From contig OZ007004.1 of assembly GCA_963931105.1 (NCBI GenBank), forward strand, positions 2,046,001-2,110,000: a stretch of DNA of 64,000 nucleotides. The letters are read 5' to 3'. Position numbers and translations under genes: made by a program. The notes beneath the pieces are model-generated. The model was not told the origin of the DNA. It made no database searches and saw only the letters and a list, made by a program, of their open reading frames with translations. Below are positions 24,110-33,013 of the stretch, piece by piece (positions within the stretch are counted from its first letter, which is position 1; every line of letters starts with the position of its first letter). This stretch comes from UMGS1590 sp900552455. GTDB taxonomy: Bacteria; Bacillota; Peptococcia; Peptococcales; Peptococcaceae.

Positions 24110-25297
24110 ATGATTAACACCAACTACGCGAACCTCAAGAATAACTATCTGTTCTCTACTGTTGCTGAAAAAGTGCGCGTTTATCCTGAAGCGCATCCAC
24201 AAGCAGATATCATCAAGCTCGGCATCGGTGACGTTACGAAGCCTTTGGCAAAAACCGTCATCCAGGCGTTGCACGATGCTGTCGACGAAAACGCAAAGGC
24301 TGAAACCTTCATGGGCTACGGTCCGGAACAGGGCTATGCATTCCTGCGTGAAGCGCTGGCTGATTACTATGGCAAGCTCGGCGCAGACATCGACGCCGAC
24401 GAAGTATTTGTCAGTGACGGTGCAAAGAGCGATATCGCCAACATTCTAGACATTTTCTCCAAGGATTGCCACGTTGTCATCCCTGATCCGGTTTACCCTG
24501 TTTATCTGGATACCAACGTCATGGATGGCCGCAAGGTCAGCTTCCTGAACGCGAACGAAGGCAACAATTTCCTGCCAATGCCGGAAGACCTCGGCACCGA
24601 CGAAAAGGTAGACATTCTCTATCTCTGCTCGCCAAACAATCCAACCGGCGCATGCTACAACAAAGATCAGCTTCAGACTTGGGTAGATTTCGCTAATGCA
24701 CAGGGCGCTGTGATCTTCTTTGACAGCGCGTACGAAGTATTTGCCAGTGGCACGGATCTGCCACGCACGATCTTCGCGATCCCTGGTGCCCGCACCTGCG
24801 CGATCGAGATCGCGTCTCTCTCCAAGACTGCCGGCTTCACCGGGACCCGCTGCAGCTACACGGTTGTGCCAAAAGAACTCGTCCGCGACGGCCAGTCTCT
24901 GAAGGATATGTGGTTCCGTCGTCAGTCTACGAAATTCAACGGCACGCCATACATTGTTCAGAAGGCTGCTGCTGCTGTGTTCACTGAAGAAGGCTATGCT
25001 GAGATCATGGAAAATATCCAGGGCTACAAGGAAAATGCAAAGATCATCGCGGATACGCTCGATGAGCTGGGCATTTATTATACTGGTGGCCATTACTCCC
25101 CATATGTATGGCTGAAATGTCCGAACAACATGAGCTCCTGGGAATTCTTCGATTTCCTTCTGGAAAAGGCACAGGTTGTCGGCACGCCAGGGGAAGGCTT
25201 TGGCAAGAATGGGGAAGGTTTCTTCCGCCTGACGGCGTTCAACACGCCAGAACGCACACGCGAAGCGATGGAGCGTTTGAAAGAAATTTTGAAGTAA
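24110..25297 (+). CDS. dapL: LL-diaminopimelate aminotransferase
   Basis: A fold-type I PLP enzyme of 395 residues converting tetrahydrodipicolinate directly to LL-diaminopimelate for lysine and peptidoglycan. The opening (INTNYANLKNNYLFSTVAEK), IKLGIGDVTKPL, SPNNPTGA and the PLP lysine Lys239 in SLSKTAGFTGTR fit DapL closely. Cells with DapL bypass the succinylase or acetylase branch. It lies just before ftsE, so a cell-wall theme runs from murI through here. Confidence 0.94.
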   Translation: MINTNYANLKNNYLFSTVAEKVRVYPEAHPQADIIKLGIGDVTKPLAKTVIQALHDAVDENAKAETFMGYGPEQGYAFLREALADYYGKLGADIDADEVFVSDGAKSDIANILDIFSKDCHVVIPDPVYPVYLDTNVMDGRKVSFLNANEGNNFLPMPEDLGTDEKVDILYLCSPNNPTGACYNKDQLQTWVDFANAQGAVIFFDSAYEVFASGTDLPRTIFAIPGARTCAIEIASLSKTAGFTGTRCSYTVVPKELVRDGQSLKDMWFRRQSTKFNGTPYIVQKAAAAVFTEEGYAEIMENIQGYKENAKIIADTLDELGIYYTGGHYSPYVWLKCPNNMSSWEFFDFLLEKAQVVGTPGEGFGKNGEGFFRLTAFNTPERTREAMERLKEILK

Positions 25298-25317
25298 TAG
25301 AACTAGGGTGTGAGTAA

Positions 25318-26016
25318 ATGATTCATTTTACCAATGCGGGCCATACCTTTAAGAATGGCACTGTTGGTTTAGCGGATATCAATCTGCAGATCGATGCAGG
25401 AGAATTTGTATATATCGTTGGTGAAAGCGGCGCCGGAAAATCGACGCTGACGAAGCTGGTGCTGCGCGAGCTTGTCGCCACGCAGGGGACCATCCGAGTG
25501 GATGGCATCGACCTGGCAAAGCTCAAAAAGCGCCGCCTGCCATATTATCGCCGCAAGATCGGCTTCGTTTTCCAGAACTTCCGTCTGCTCGCTGACCGCT
25601 CGGCCTGGGAGAACGTGGCCTTTGCCTGCGAATGCATTGGCTTGCCGCGTCGTGAGGTTGTGAAGCGGACGCGCGAGGCGCTGGAGTTTGTGGAGCTTTT
25701 GGACCGCAAGGACCACTATCCGCACGAGCTTTCCGGCGGCGAACAGCAGCGTGTGGCGATCGCCCGCGCGATCGTCAACAAGCCGCAGATTGTGATCGCC
25801 GACGAGCCGACAGGCAACCTGGACCCGAAGCACGGGGAGGAAATTTTCTCGTTGTTTGAAGCGATCAACAGCATTGGTACCACCGTCATGATGGCAACAC
25901 ACGATGAGCTGTTGGTCGACAAGCATCCGCACCGCGTGGTGACGCTGGCAAATGGACGCATTGTGAGAGACAGTACGAATGGGGGGTATTGGTTAGATGT
26001 TCCTGACAAAAACTAA
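25318..26016 (+). CDS. ftsE: Cell-division ABC ATPase FtsE
   Basis: A 232-residue ABC ATPase with Walker A GESGAGKST, signature LSGGEQQRVAIARA and Walker B IVIADEPTGNLD. With FtsX it gates cell-wall hydrolases at the division site. The end overlaps ftsX by 20 bp, implying coupled translation. Confidence 0.96.
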   Translation: MIHFTNAGHTFKNGTVGLADINLQIDAGEFVYIVGESGAGKSTLTKLVLRELVATQGTIRVDGIDLAKLKKRRLPYYRRKIGFVFQNFRLLADRSAWENVAFACECIGLPRREVVKRTREALEFVELLDRKDHYPHELSGGEQQRVAIARAIVNKPQIVIADEPTGNLDPKHGEEIFSLFEAINSIGTTVMMATHDELLVDKHPHRVVTLANGRIVRDSTNGGYWLDVPDKN

Positions 26017-26887
26017 ATACACCCTGCGTGACAGCTTGCGCCAGATCACGCGCCACAAGCTGTTCTCGTTCCTCACGATCCTCACGATCGCGATCACGCT
26101 GGCACTTTTGAGTGCGGCGTCGCTGGTTGCGGCGAACAGCTACAACGCGACGCAGAGCATCGAGGATCAGCTGCGCGTCGTCGCTTATCTGAAGCAGCCG
26201 TCGGATCCGGCGAAGAATACAGAGCTTCTGGAAAAGCTGGAAAAGACCGATCACGTTGAAAACGTGGTCTATGTGAGCAAGGAAGAAGCGCTGAACTCGC
26301 TGGATGCGCAGATGCAGGATTCTGATCTGAATATCCGCGAATCCCTCGAAGGGGATAATCCGCTGCCGGATTCCTTTGAGATCACTGTCGACAAACCTGA
26401 AAACATCCAGGCGATCGCCGATGGCCTCGCTGGTGAAGAGATCATCGACAGCGTCAGCTACGGACAGGATGTCGTCAACAATGTCATCAGCTTCAGCAAA
26501 TCTGCTGCGGCGCTGGGTGTGCTCATTATTGTACTGATGATCATCGCCACCCTGTTCCTGATCAACACGACGATCCAGCTGACGGTCAACAGCCGCCGCG
26601 ACGAGATTCAGATCATGAAGCTCGTCGGCGCGAAGAACAGCTTCATCCGTATGCCGTTCTTCATCGAGGGGATCATCCTCGGCGCGCTGGGGGCGCTGGT
26701 GGCTGGTGCGTTTGTCTGGTGGGGATATGAAAACATTTATTCCTACATCCACCAAAATCTGCCGTTCTTGCCGCTCCTCAACAACTACTACATGATGGTC
26801 CTGCTGATCGCAGCCAATCTGCTTGTTGGGATCGTGCTGGGGGCGCTGGGCAGTGTGTTCGCTGTACGCAAGCATTTGAAGATATAA
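25997..26887 (+). CDS. ftsX: Cell-division protein FtsX
   Basis: A 296-residue membrane protein with one N-terminal helix (FLTILTIAITLALLSAASLV), an extracellular domain of about 120 residues, then three more helices, the usual FtsX layout. It relays FtsE ATP hydrolysis to an exported hydrolase or activator. No hydrolase gene follows; the M23 coiled-coil protein at 18117 is the best partner in the window (inference). Confidence 0.95.
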   Translation: MFLTKTKYTLRDSLRQITRHKLFSFLTILTIAITLALLSAASLVAANSYNATQSIEDQLRVVAYLKQPSDPAKNTELLEKLEKTDHVENVVYVSKEEALNSLDAQMQDSDLNIRESLEGDNPLPDSFEITVDKPENIQAIADGLAGEEIIDSVSYGQDVVNNVISFSKSAAALGVLIIVLMIIATLFLINTTIQLTVNSRRDEIQIMKLVGAKNSFIRMPFFIEGIILGALGALVAGAFVWWGYENIYSYIHQNLPFLPLLNNYYMMVLLIAANLLVGIVLGALGSVFAVRKHLKI

Positions 26888-26893
26888 ATGAAA

Positions 26894-26943
26894 GGGGCTG
26901 TCGCACAAACGTGTTTTCGCTTGTGTGGCGGCTCCTGTTTTTT
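26894..26943 (+). terminator. Terminator after ftsX
   Basis: ggggctgtcgcacaa (26894-26908) pairs, with a few wobbles or mismatches, with ttgtgtggcggctcc (26921-26935), followed by tgttttttt. Confidence 0.82.
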
Positions 26944-26966
26944 TGGAGAAAATCGCAAAGGAGAGA

Positions 26967-27767
26967 ATGATGATGGATATTATGGAATGGAAGGATCGGG
27001 CGAAGATCGCGGTGATCCTCGGCTCTGGCCTGAACGATACGATCGATGAGATGATGGAGATTAAAGAAACGATCCCGTTTCATGACATTCCGGACATGCC
27101 GGAAGCGACGGCGCCGGGGCATGTCGGCCGTTTTCACTACGGCACGATCGCTGGGGTGCCGGCGTTTGCGCTGCAGGGGCGTTTGCATTTTTATGAAGGC
27201 TGCGGCATGGAAAATGTGGTGCGGCCGGTGCATATTTTCCACGCGCTGGGCGTGGAGACGCTCATCGTGACGAATGCGTCTGGCGGGATCAATTTGGAGT
27301 TTCACGCGGGAGATTTTATGCTGATCGAGGACCACATCAATCTCACCGGGCAGAATCCGCTGATCGGGCCGAAGGAAGAGGGACGCGTGCGTTTTCCGGA
27401 TATGAGCTTTGCCTACGACCGCGAGTATCTGGCGATCTTCAAGCGCATTGCTGAAAAATATCCGGCGATGGTGCACAGTGGCGTCTACATTGGCGTGACG
27501 GGACCGAACTACGAAACGCCGGCGGAGATCCGCGCTTTCCGCACGATGGGCGCGGACGCTGTGGGCATGTCGACGGTGCCGGAGGTGCTGGTGGCGCGTC
27601 AGCTGGGACTGCGCGTCTGCGGGATCTCGCTGATCAGCAACATGGCGGCTGGTGTGCTCGATCAAAAGCTCACGGAAGAAGAAGTGTTCGAAGCGGGACG
27701 ACGGGCGCAGCCGGTGTTCTCGGCGATGGTCGGTGAATTCATCCGTGAGATCGGGGGCGCGCAATGA
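26967..27767 (+). CDS. Purine-nucleoside phosphorylase of the 6-oxopurine (PNP-I) type
   Basis: About 266 residues. The phosphate loop GSGLN, GRLHFYEGCGM, TNASGGIN, DHINLTGQNPL, GPNYETPAEI and GADAVGMSTVPE are all typical of trimeric PNP, and SLISNMAAG contains the Asn that favours inosine or guanosine. Three ATGs occur in a row after AAAGGAG; any could be the start. It is coupled to mtnA, whose substrate is a 5-substituted ribose 1-phosphate, so besides ordinary purine salvage it might phosphorolyse 5'-methylthioinosine or 5'-deoxyinosine (inference). Confidence 0.9.
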   Translation: MMMDIMEWKDRAKIAVILGSGLNDTIDEMMEIKETIPFHDIPDMPEATAPGHVGRFHYGTIAGVPAFALQGRLHFYEGCGMENVVRPVHIFHALGVETLIVTNASGGINLEFHAGDFMLIEDHINLTGQNPLIGPKEEGRVRFPDMSFAYDREYLAIFKRIAEKYPAMVHSGVYIGVTGPNYETPAEIRAFRTMGADAVGMSTVPEVLVARQLGLRVCGISLISNMAAGVLDQKLTEEEVFEAGRRAQPVFSAMVGEFIREIGGAQ

Positions 27768-28810
27768 ACAGCCTGGAGACAATCCGCTACAATGAGGCGG
27801 ACAACAGCATCACGATCATCGATCAGACAAAGCTGCCAAATGCGCTCGTTTACAAAACGCTCGTAAGCAGCCAGGATGTTTATCATGCCATCAAGGATCT
27901 CGAGGTGCGTGGGGCGCCGCTTATTGGCATCACTGCGGCATATGGTCTGCTGATGAGCGCGCTCAATGCTGGCGGTCAGTCGGCGAGCGATCTGGGACTT
28001 TTCTGCACCTTTGTGCGTTTTGAGAAAAGCGTTCTCGAGAGCGCGCGGCCAACCGCCGTCAATCTCGCCAATGCATTGAATCGCATGGTCGATGGATTGG
28101 AAAACCTCGCCAGTGTGGCCCAGGCCAAAGAGCTGCTGCGCGCGCGGGCCTACGCCCTGCACGTCGAGGATCGCGCGATCTCTGAAGCGATCGGCTGCTA
28201 CGGCGCCGATCTCCTGGACGACGGAGCGCGCGTCATGACGATCTGCAACGCCGGGCTTTTGGCGACGGCGAACGAATATGGCACGGCGCTGGCGCCTGTC
28301 TACATGGCGCAGGAGCGGGGGCTGCATGTGTCGGTGACGGCGCTGGAAACGCGGCCAGTGCTCCAGGGGGCGCGGCTGACGACCTTTGAGCTGACCCACA
28401 AGGGTGTGCCGACGACGCTGATCTGTGACAACATGATGGGCTGGTATCTGAGCAACCACCACGTCGACGCAATCTTTGTGGGCTGTGACCGCGTGGCGAA
28501 AAACGGCGATTTTGCCAACAAGATCGGCACATTTACGCTGGCGGCGCTGGCGCGCGCTTTTGCTGTGCCGTTTTATGTCTGTCTGCCGTCGACGACGATT
28601 GATTTTGACGCAGAAAGCATGGGCGACATTGAGATCGAATTCCGCGATGCGGAAGAGGTGCGCAGTATGTGGTACGAAAAACCGATGGTGGCAGCAGAGG
28701 CGAAGATCCTCAATCCGGCGTTTGACTGTACGCCGAGGGATTTTGTCACGGGCTACATCACGGAGAAGGGGATTCTGGCGCCACCGTTTACAAAGGAGAT
28801 GTTTGTATGA
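27764..28810 (+). CDS. mtnA: S-methyl-5-thioribose-1-phosphate isomerase (or 5-deoxyribose-1-phosphate isomerase)
   Basis: A 348-residue aldose-ketose isomerase related to eIF2B. Catalytic Cys161 in MTICNAGLLAT and Asp242 in GCDRVAKNGD are present. It turns 5-methylthioribose 1-phosphate (and in several organisms 5-deoxyribose 1-phosphate) into the 1-phospho-ribulose form. The start overlaps the phosphorylase stop and its own end overlaps the aldolase start (ATGA type), so the three enzymes are made together. Confidence 0.95.
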   Translation: MNSLETIRYNEADNSITIIDQTKLPNALVYKTLVSSQDVYHAIKDLEVRGAPLIGITAAYGLLMSALNAGGQSASDLGLFCTFVRFEKSVLESARPTAVNLANALNRMVDGLENLASVAQAKELLRARAYALHVEDRAISEAIGCYGADLLDDGARVMTICNAGLLATANEYGTALAPVYMAQERGLHVSVTALETRPVLQGARLTTFELTHKGVPTTLICDNMMGWYLSNHHVDAIFVGCDRVAKNGDFANKIGTFTLAALARAFAVPFYVCLPSTTIDFDAESMGDIEIEFRDAEEVRSMWYEKPMVAAEAKILNPAFDCTPRDFVTGYITEKGILAPPFTKEMFV

Positions 28811-29403
28811 TGCTCATGGATCGTTTCCCGGAATTTTCGCCGCATCTAGAAGAATTTGTGGCTTTCTGCCACCGGCTGTATGAGCAGGGATTTGTCTACG
28901 CCTGGGATGGCAACGTTTCGTTGCGCGTTGGCGAACAGATCCTCGTCACGCCGACGCATCTCTGCAAGGGCGACGTGCGCGTAGAAGATCTGATCGTCGT
29001 CGATCGTGCAGGATGCCAGCTTTTCGGCGAGCGCCAGCCGAGCTCGGAACTCAAAGTGCATCTCGCTGTCTATGCGGCGAAGCCGGAGATCTCCGCGGTG
29101 GTCCATGCCCATCCGCTTTATGCGACGGCGCTCTACCGCGCGGGACGTTTGCCGCAGACGGCGCTGCTTATGGAGGCTGTGGAGAGCCTGGGCGCTGTGC
29201 CACTGGTGCCATTCATCGATCATGGCACGCAGGCGCTGGCGGATGCTGTCGGACGAGTGATGCCGCCGGAGGTGCGCGCCTGTGTGTTGGAGCGCCACGG
29301 CACGGTGACGTGTGGGCGCTCGCTGGAGGAGGCGTATTTCCTGACGGAATCGCTGGAACGGCTGGCAAAAACAGAAACCATCCTGGCGACTGTGAATTTC
29401 TGA
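28807..29403 (+). CDS. Class II aldolase, probable 5-(methylthio)ribulose-1-phosphate aldolase
   Basis: A 198-residue class II aldolase/adducin-type protein. Zinc ligands His100 and His102 (VVHAHPLYA) and His164 (LERHGTVT) are present, and Glu81 in SSELKVH is the likely catalytic acid. Related enzymes include fuculose-1-phosphate aldolase and MtnB dehydratase. Coupling to mtnA, with no other MtnB-route genes nearby, favours an aldolase of the DHAP-shunt kind that gives DHAP and an aldehyde (inference). Confidence 0.82.
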   Translation: MMLMDRFPEFSPHLEEFVAFCHRLYEQGFVYAWDGNVSLRVGEQILVTPTHLCKGDVRVEDLIVVDRAGCQLFGERQPSSELKVHLAVYAAKPEISAVVHAHPLYATALYRAGRLPQTALLMEAVESLGAVPLVPFIDHGTQALADAVGRVMPPEVRACVLERHGTVTCGRSLEEAYFLTESLERLAKTETILATVNF

Positions 29404-29476
29404 GCACAGCCGCTTTTTTTCTGAGGCGGGGTGTGATAGAATATAGTTGGTTTGTAAAAAAAGGGGGACGACACCG

Positions 29477-30115
29477 ATGAATCACGAGAAAGCATTGCAA
29501 TACTATGCGTCTGTTCTGGACGATGATCTGACGATTGGAGCAAATCATCTGCTTGATGATCTGCCGACGACATTCACGGCGACGGACTTCCTGTATTTTT
29601 TTGCGCTGAGAGATCGTTTCTGGTCGGATGTCGCCGATGAAGAGGAGCGGCTGATGACGAGCGCTGCGATGACGGAGTGTTATCTCAGCGCCTGGCTGCA
29701 CATCCATTCCGGTGATTTTCGATTCAATGAACGTGTCCACGATCTTGAGCACTGCATCCTTTACGGGGATCTGCTCTCCGGGGCATTTTCGGAGCACCTG
29801 ATCGCGCTGGATAAGATTGGGCTGCTCGAGCAGTGGCTGGACCTGTTGCAGAAGATCAACAGGGAATTGCTCGCCTATTCTCTGGAGGGGCGCAGCACGA
29901 TGGAAAAGAAGTCCTGTCTGGTGAAACGCCTGGTGGAATACCTGGTGCCAGGGGACGATCAGGAAAGCATGACAAGCGATGCCGAGACGCTGCTTGTAGA
30001 GAACACGCTGCCTGAGGCGGCTTCTGTTTCTCTGGCGGCTCTGCGCGACTGTGCGCCAGACGCACCAGGGACCGCATGGTCTTCGAGCGTTGCACTGCGG
30101 GCATTGCGTGAATAG
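29477..30115 (+). CDS. Possible small subunit of a heterodimeric polyprenyl diphosphate synthase (HepS-like)
   Basis: A 212-residue mostly helical protein with no membrane segment and no catalytic DDxxD. I do not recognise it firmly. Its middle (HDLEHCILYGDLLSGAFSEH, followed by a helix ending NRELLAYSLEG) resembles the pattern GDxxSGxxxxLL and the following helix in HepS, component I of Bacillus heptaprenyl diphosphate synthase. It sits 8 bp upstream of a gene for the catalytic subunit type, just as HepS pairs with HepT. The match is weak and function rests on context. ATG follows AGGGGG at a suitable distance; a longer GTG form is less likely. Confidence 0.5.
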   Translation: MNHEKALQYYASVLDDDLTIGANHLLDDLPTTFTATDFLYFFALRDRFWSDVADEEERLMTSAAMTECYLSAWLHIHSGDFRFNERVHDLEHCILYGDLLSGAFSEHLIALDKIGLLEQWLDLLQKINRELLAYSLEGRSTMEKKSCLVKRLVEYLVPGDDQESMTSDAETLLVENTLPEAASVSLAALRDCAPDAPGTAWSSSVALRALRE

Positions 30116-30123
30116 GTGGATAC

Positions 30124-31101
30124 ATGAAGAATTTAATGCAGCAACAAAAGATAAAAAATATACTCAAAGAAGTCGATGCCGAGCTTGAACGCCTGGTGAA
30201 TGTGGACGATGCGTTTGTGCGCGAGTGCGCGCTGAACACGATCCGCGCCGGCGGCAAACGTCTGCGCCCGATCTTTGTGATCCTGAGTGCGCAGTATTTC
30301 GGCGTCAAAAATGAGGACATTGTCAAATTTGCATCGATCATGGAGCTGGTCCACACAGCTTCGCTGATCCACGACGATGTCAACGACAATTCGGACCTGC
30401 GCCGTGGTCGGCCGACGATCAACGCGACCTACGACAACAACGTGGCGGTGCACATTGGCGTCTATATTCTCATCGAGGCGCTGAAGAAGGTCTACGAGGT
30501 GCCGCACACGAAGGAGCTTTTGCAGATCCTGACCCACACAGCTGTGGAAATGGCGCGTGGTGAGGTGGCGCAGCTGGCTTCGATGTTTGACACGGAGCAG
30601 ACGATCGAAAGCTACAACTACCGCATCGAGCGCAAGACGGCGCTGTTGATCGCGATCTGCTGCCAGACGGGCGCGATCCTGAGCGACGCGTCGCCGGAAG
30701 AGGTGGACGCGTTCTACCGCTTTGGGCACCATCTCGGCATGGCGTTCCAGATCAAGGACGACATGCTGGATCTCCTGCCAGCGGACGACAAGATCGGCAA
30801 GCCGATCGGTCACGATCTCGAAAGCGGGCTGATCAATCTGCCGACGATCCTGCTGCTCGAGAAAGATTTTCCGGAAAAGGCAGAGATCGTGAGCCGCATC
30901 CGTGCACGCTTCCCGAACGGTAAGGAAGATTTTGACTATATCATTCCGTTCATCACGCAGGATGAGATCGTGGGCGCCTGTGAGGACACGATCCTCTATC
31001 ACATCGACGCGGCCAAGGCTATTCTCGATGGCTTTGCGGACAATGCGACGCGCGATCTGCTCTATCAGACGGCGGATTATATTTACGAAAGGTCGATCTG
31101 A
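30124..31101 (+). CDS. Polyprenyl (heptaprenyl-type) diphosphate synthase, catalytic subunit
   Basis: A 325-residue trans-isoprenyl diphosphate synthase. The first aspartate-rich motif is HDDVND (about residues 83-88) and the second KDDMLDLL (about 211-218); GGKRLRP near residue 40 binds the allylic diphosphate. It builds the long isoprenoid chain of menaquinone, linking to menA. The stop overlaps the start of the next gene by one base. Chain length cannot be read reliably. Confidence 0.92.
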   Translation: MKNLMQQQKIKNILKEVDAELERLVNVDDAFVRECALNTIRAGGKRLRPIFVILSAQYFGVKNEDIVKFASIMELVHTASLIHDDVNDNSDLRRGRPTINATYDNNVAVHIGVYILIEALKKVYEVPHTKELLQILTHTAVEMARGEVAQLASMFDTEQTIESYNYRIERKTALLIAICCQTGAILSDASPEEVDAFYRFGHHLGMAFQIKDDMLDLLPADDKIGKPIGHDLESGLINLPTILLLEKDFPEKAEIVSRIRARFPNGKEDFDYIIPFITQDEIVGACEDTILYHIDAAKAILDGFADNATRDLLYQTADYIYERSI

Positions 31102-31754
31102 TGGCGTTTGGATATTCTGTGATGCTGGATCTGACCGGGCGTCGGGCGCTTGTCGCCGGCGGCGGCGAGGTGGCAGCGCGCAAGATCCGCAGGCTGCTCG
31201 CTGCCGGCGCGGAGGTCACGGCGATCGCGCCGGCCTTCAGCGCGGAGATCGCCGAGGATTGTGCGCGCGGTCTGCTCCGCTGTGAACGGCGGGCATTTCA
31301 GCTTGCTGACATTGCGGCGCTGGATCCCTTCATCGTTTTTGCGGCGACGGATGATGCGGCGCTGAACAAAGCGATCGCCGCGTATTGCGACGCGGCGCGC
31401 ATTCTGGTGAATGCGATCACGGATCCGCAGAACGGCAATTTTTCCGTGCAGGCAGAGATCCCACGCGCCCGCTACGCGGTGTCGGTCTCGACGCATGGTC
31501 AGGGGCCGGGATTTGCCAAGGCGCTTAGGGAATATCTCGAGCCTGTGCTCGACGAGCGGCTGGATCTGGCTGTTGAAGTCTATATCGGCGTGCGCCAGTG
31601 GCTGTTGGCGTCTGTGGACGATCCAAAGCTGCGCCAGGCGCAGATGCGCCGACTATCATTGAAAAGGATTTACGAACTGATCGATGCTGGGATCACCGAT
31701 CATGACGAATTATCAGAGAGGGTGAAAGAATGGCTATCCTGCTCATTGGACTGA
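31101..31754 (+). CDS. Precorrin-2 dehydrogenase / sirohydrochlorin ferrochelatase (CysG N-domain/Met8 type)
   Basis: A 217-residue protein with an NAD-binding fold (ALVAGGGEVAARKI) and the typical NFSVQAEIPR and STHGQGPGFAKALRE segments. It oxidises precorrin-2 to sirohydrochlorin; some members also insert iron to make sirohaem. It opens the tetrapyrrole operon and overlaps hemA by 25 bp, a position often seen in Bacillota. Confidence 0.92.
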   Translation: MAFGYSVMLDLTGRRALVAGGGEVAARKIRRLLAAGAEVTAIAPAFSAEIAEDCARGLLRCERRAFQLADIAALDPFIVFAATDDAALNKAIAAYCDAARILVNAITDPQNGNFSVQAEIPRARYAVSVSTHGQGPGFAKALREYLEPVLDERLDLAVEVYIGVRQWLLASVDDPKLRQAQMRRLSLKRIYELIDAGITDHDELSERVKEWLSCSLD

Positions 31755-33013
31755 ACCACAAGAGTGCACCGGTCGAAGTGCGCGAAAAAGTGTCTCTGTC
31801 CAGACCGCAGATCGAAAAATTGAGCGAAAAGATTCGTCAGGTGCAGTCTTTTTCAGGCTGCACCATTCTTTCGACCTGCAACAGAACCGAATTTTACGTC
31901 AATGGCGACTCTCCGTTTGCTGCTCAGGAGGATCTGATCAATCTCATGTGTAGCTACAGCGGGCTGACTCCGCGGGAGCTGGCGCCATATCTCTACATCA
32001 AATTTAATCGCAACGCAGCGGAGCACCTGTTTACGGTGGCGGCGGGGATGGATTCGATGATCCTCGGCGAAAGTCAGATTCAGGGCCAGGTGCAGGATGC
32101 GTACGAATATGCGCTGAATTACGGCATTTCCGACAACATCCTGAACACGCTCTTTATGAACGCGCTCACCGTTGGCAAACGTGTGCGCACAGAAACGCAG
32201 ATCGATCGCCACACGCTGAGTGTGAGCATTGCAGCGGTGGAGCTGGCGAAGGATTATTTCGGCGGGATTACAGACCGCACGGTGCTTGTTTTGGGCGCTG
32301 GCGAAACCAGCGAGTTGACCTCGCGCTATCTCCTGGATGGCGGTGTGGACAGCATCATGGTGGCCAACCGCACCTACGAACGCGCGCAGTGGTTGGCTGG
32401 TGAGATCGGCGGCAGAGCGGTGAAATTCTCGGAGCTCAATGATTATCTGCCGCAGGCGGATCTGATCATCTCGAGCACAGCCTCGCCAGTGCCGATCATC
32501 GAAAAGGCGGATCTCGTGGCGGCGCAACCTGACCGCGAAAAGCCGCTTTTGGTCATCGATATCGCTGTGCCGCGCGACATCCATCCAGATGTGGCGGAGC
32601 TGGCGTATGTGAAGCTCTACGACATCGACGACATGGAGCGCAAAACCGACGAGAATCTGCTGGCCCGCCAACAGGAGACGGAGAAGGCGCGCGCGATTGT
32701 GAACGAGGAGCTGGAGGATTTCTATTTCTGGCTCGATTCGCTCTGGGTGGTGCCGACGATCGTGAAAATGCGCGATCAGATTGAGCGCATCAAGCAGGCG
32801 GAGATCGAACGGGCGATCAATCGCATCGATCATCCGAGCGCGCGGGAGATCCACATCATCGAGCAGCTGGCCAACAGCATTGTCAATCGCTGGCTGCACC
32901 GGCCGATCATCAACATGAAGGCGCTGGCCGGTAAGCGCGCCGACAAGATCGACTGCTACATCAATGCCATCAACGATTTATGGGGACTGGACAATGACGA
33001 AGAAAATCATTAA
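31730..33013 (+). CDS. hemA: Glutamyl-tRNA reductase
   Basis: First committed step of C5 tetrapyrrole synthesis, reducing glutamyl-tRNA to glutamate 1-semialdehyde. Catalytic Cys50 in LSTCNRTEFY is present, as are GLNHKSAPVEVREK at the front and the NADP domain (VLVLGAGETSELT). The 427 residues are full length. It overlaps both neighbours. Confidence 0.97.
   Translation: MAILLIGLNHKSAPVEVREKVSLSRPQIEKLSEKIRQVQSFSGCTILSTCNRTEFYVNGDSPFAAQEDLINLMCSYSGLTPRELAPYLYIKFNRNAAEHLFTVAAGMDSMILGESQIQGQVQDAYEYALNYGISDNILNTLFMNALTVGKRVRTETQIDRHTLSVSIAAVELAKDYFGGITDRTVLVLGAGETSELTSRYLLDGGVDSIMVANRTYERAQWLAGEIGGRAVKFSELNDYLPQADLIISSTASPVPIIEKADLVAAQPDREKPLLVIDIAVPRDIHPDVAELAYVKLYDIDDMERKTDENLLARQQETEKARAIVNEELEDFYFWLDSLWVVPTIVKMRDQIERIKQAEIERAINRIDHPSAREIHIIEQLANSIVNRWLHRPIINMKALAGKRADKIDCYINAINDLWGLDNDEENH

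Noticed and set aside
28807..29403. Assigning the class II aldolase as MtnB dehydratase
   Set aside because: No other genes of the classical methionine salvage route (MtnK, MtnC, MtnD, MtnW/X) are nearby, so an aldolase role is the better guess, though the two families are hard to separate by eye.
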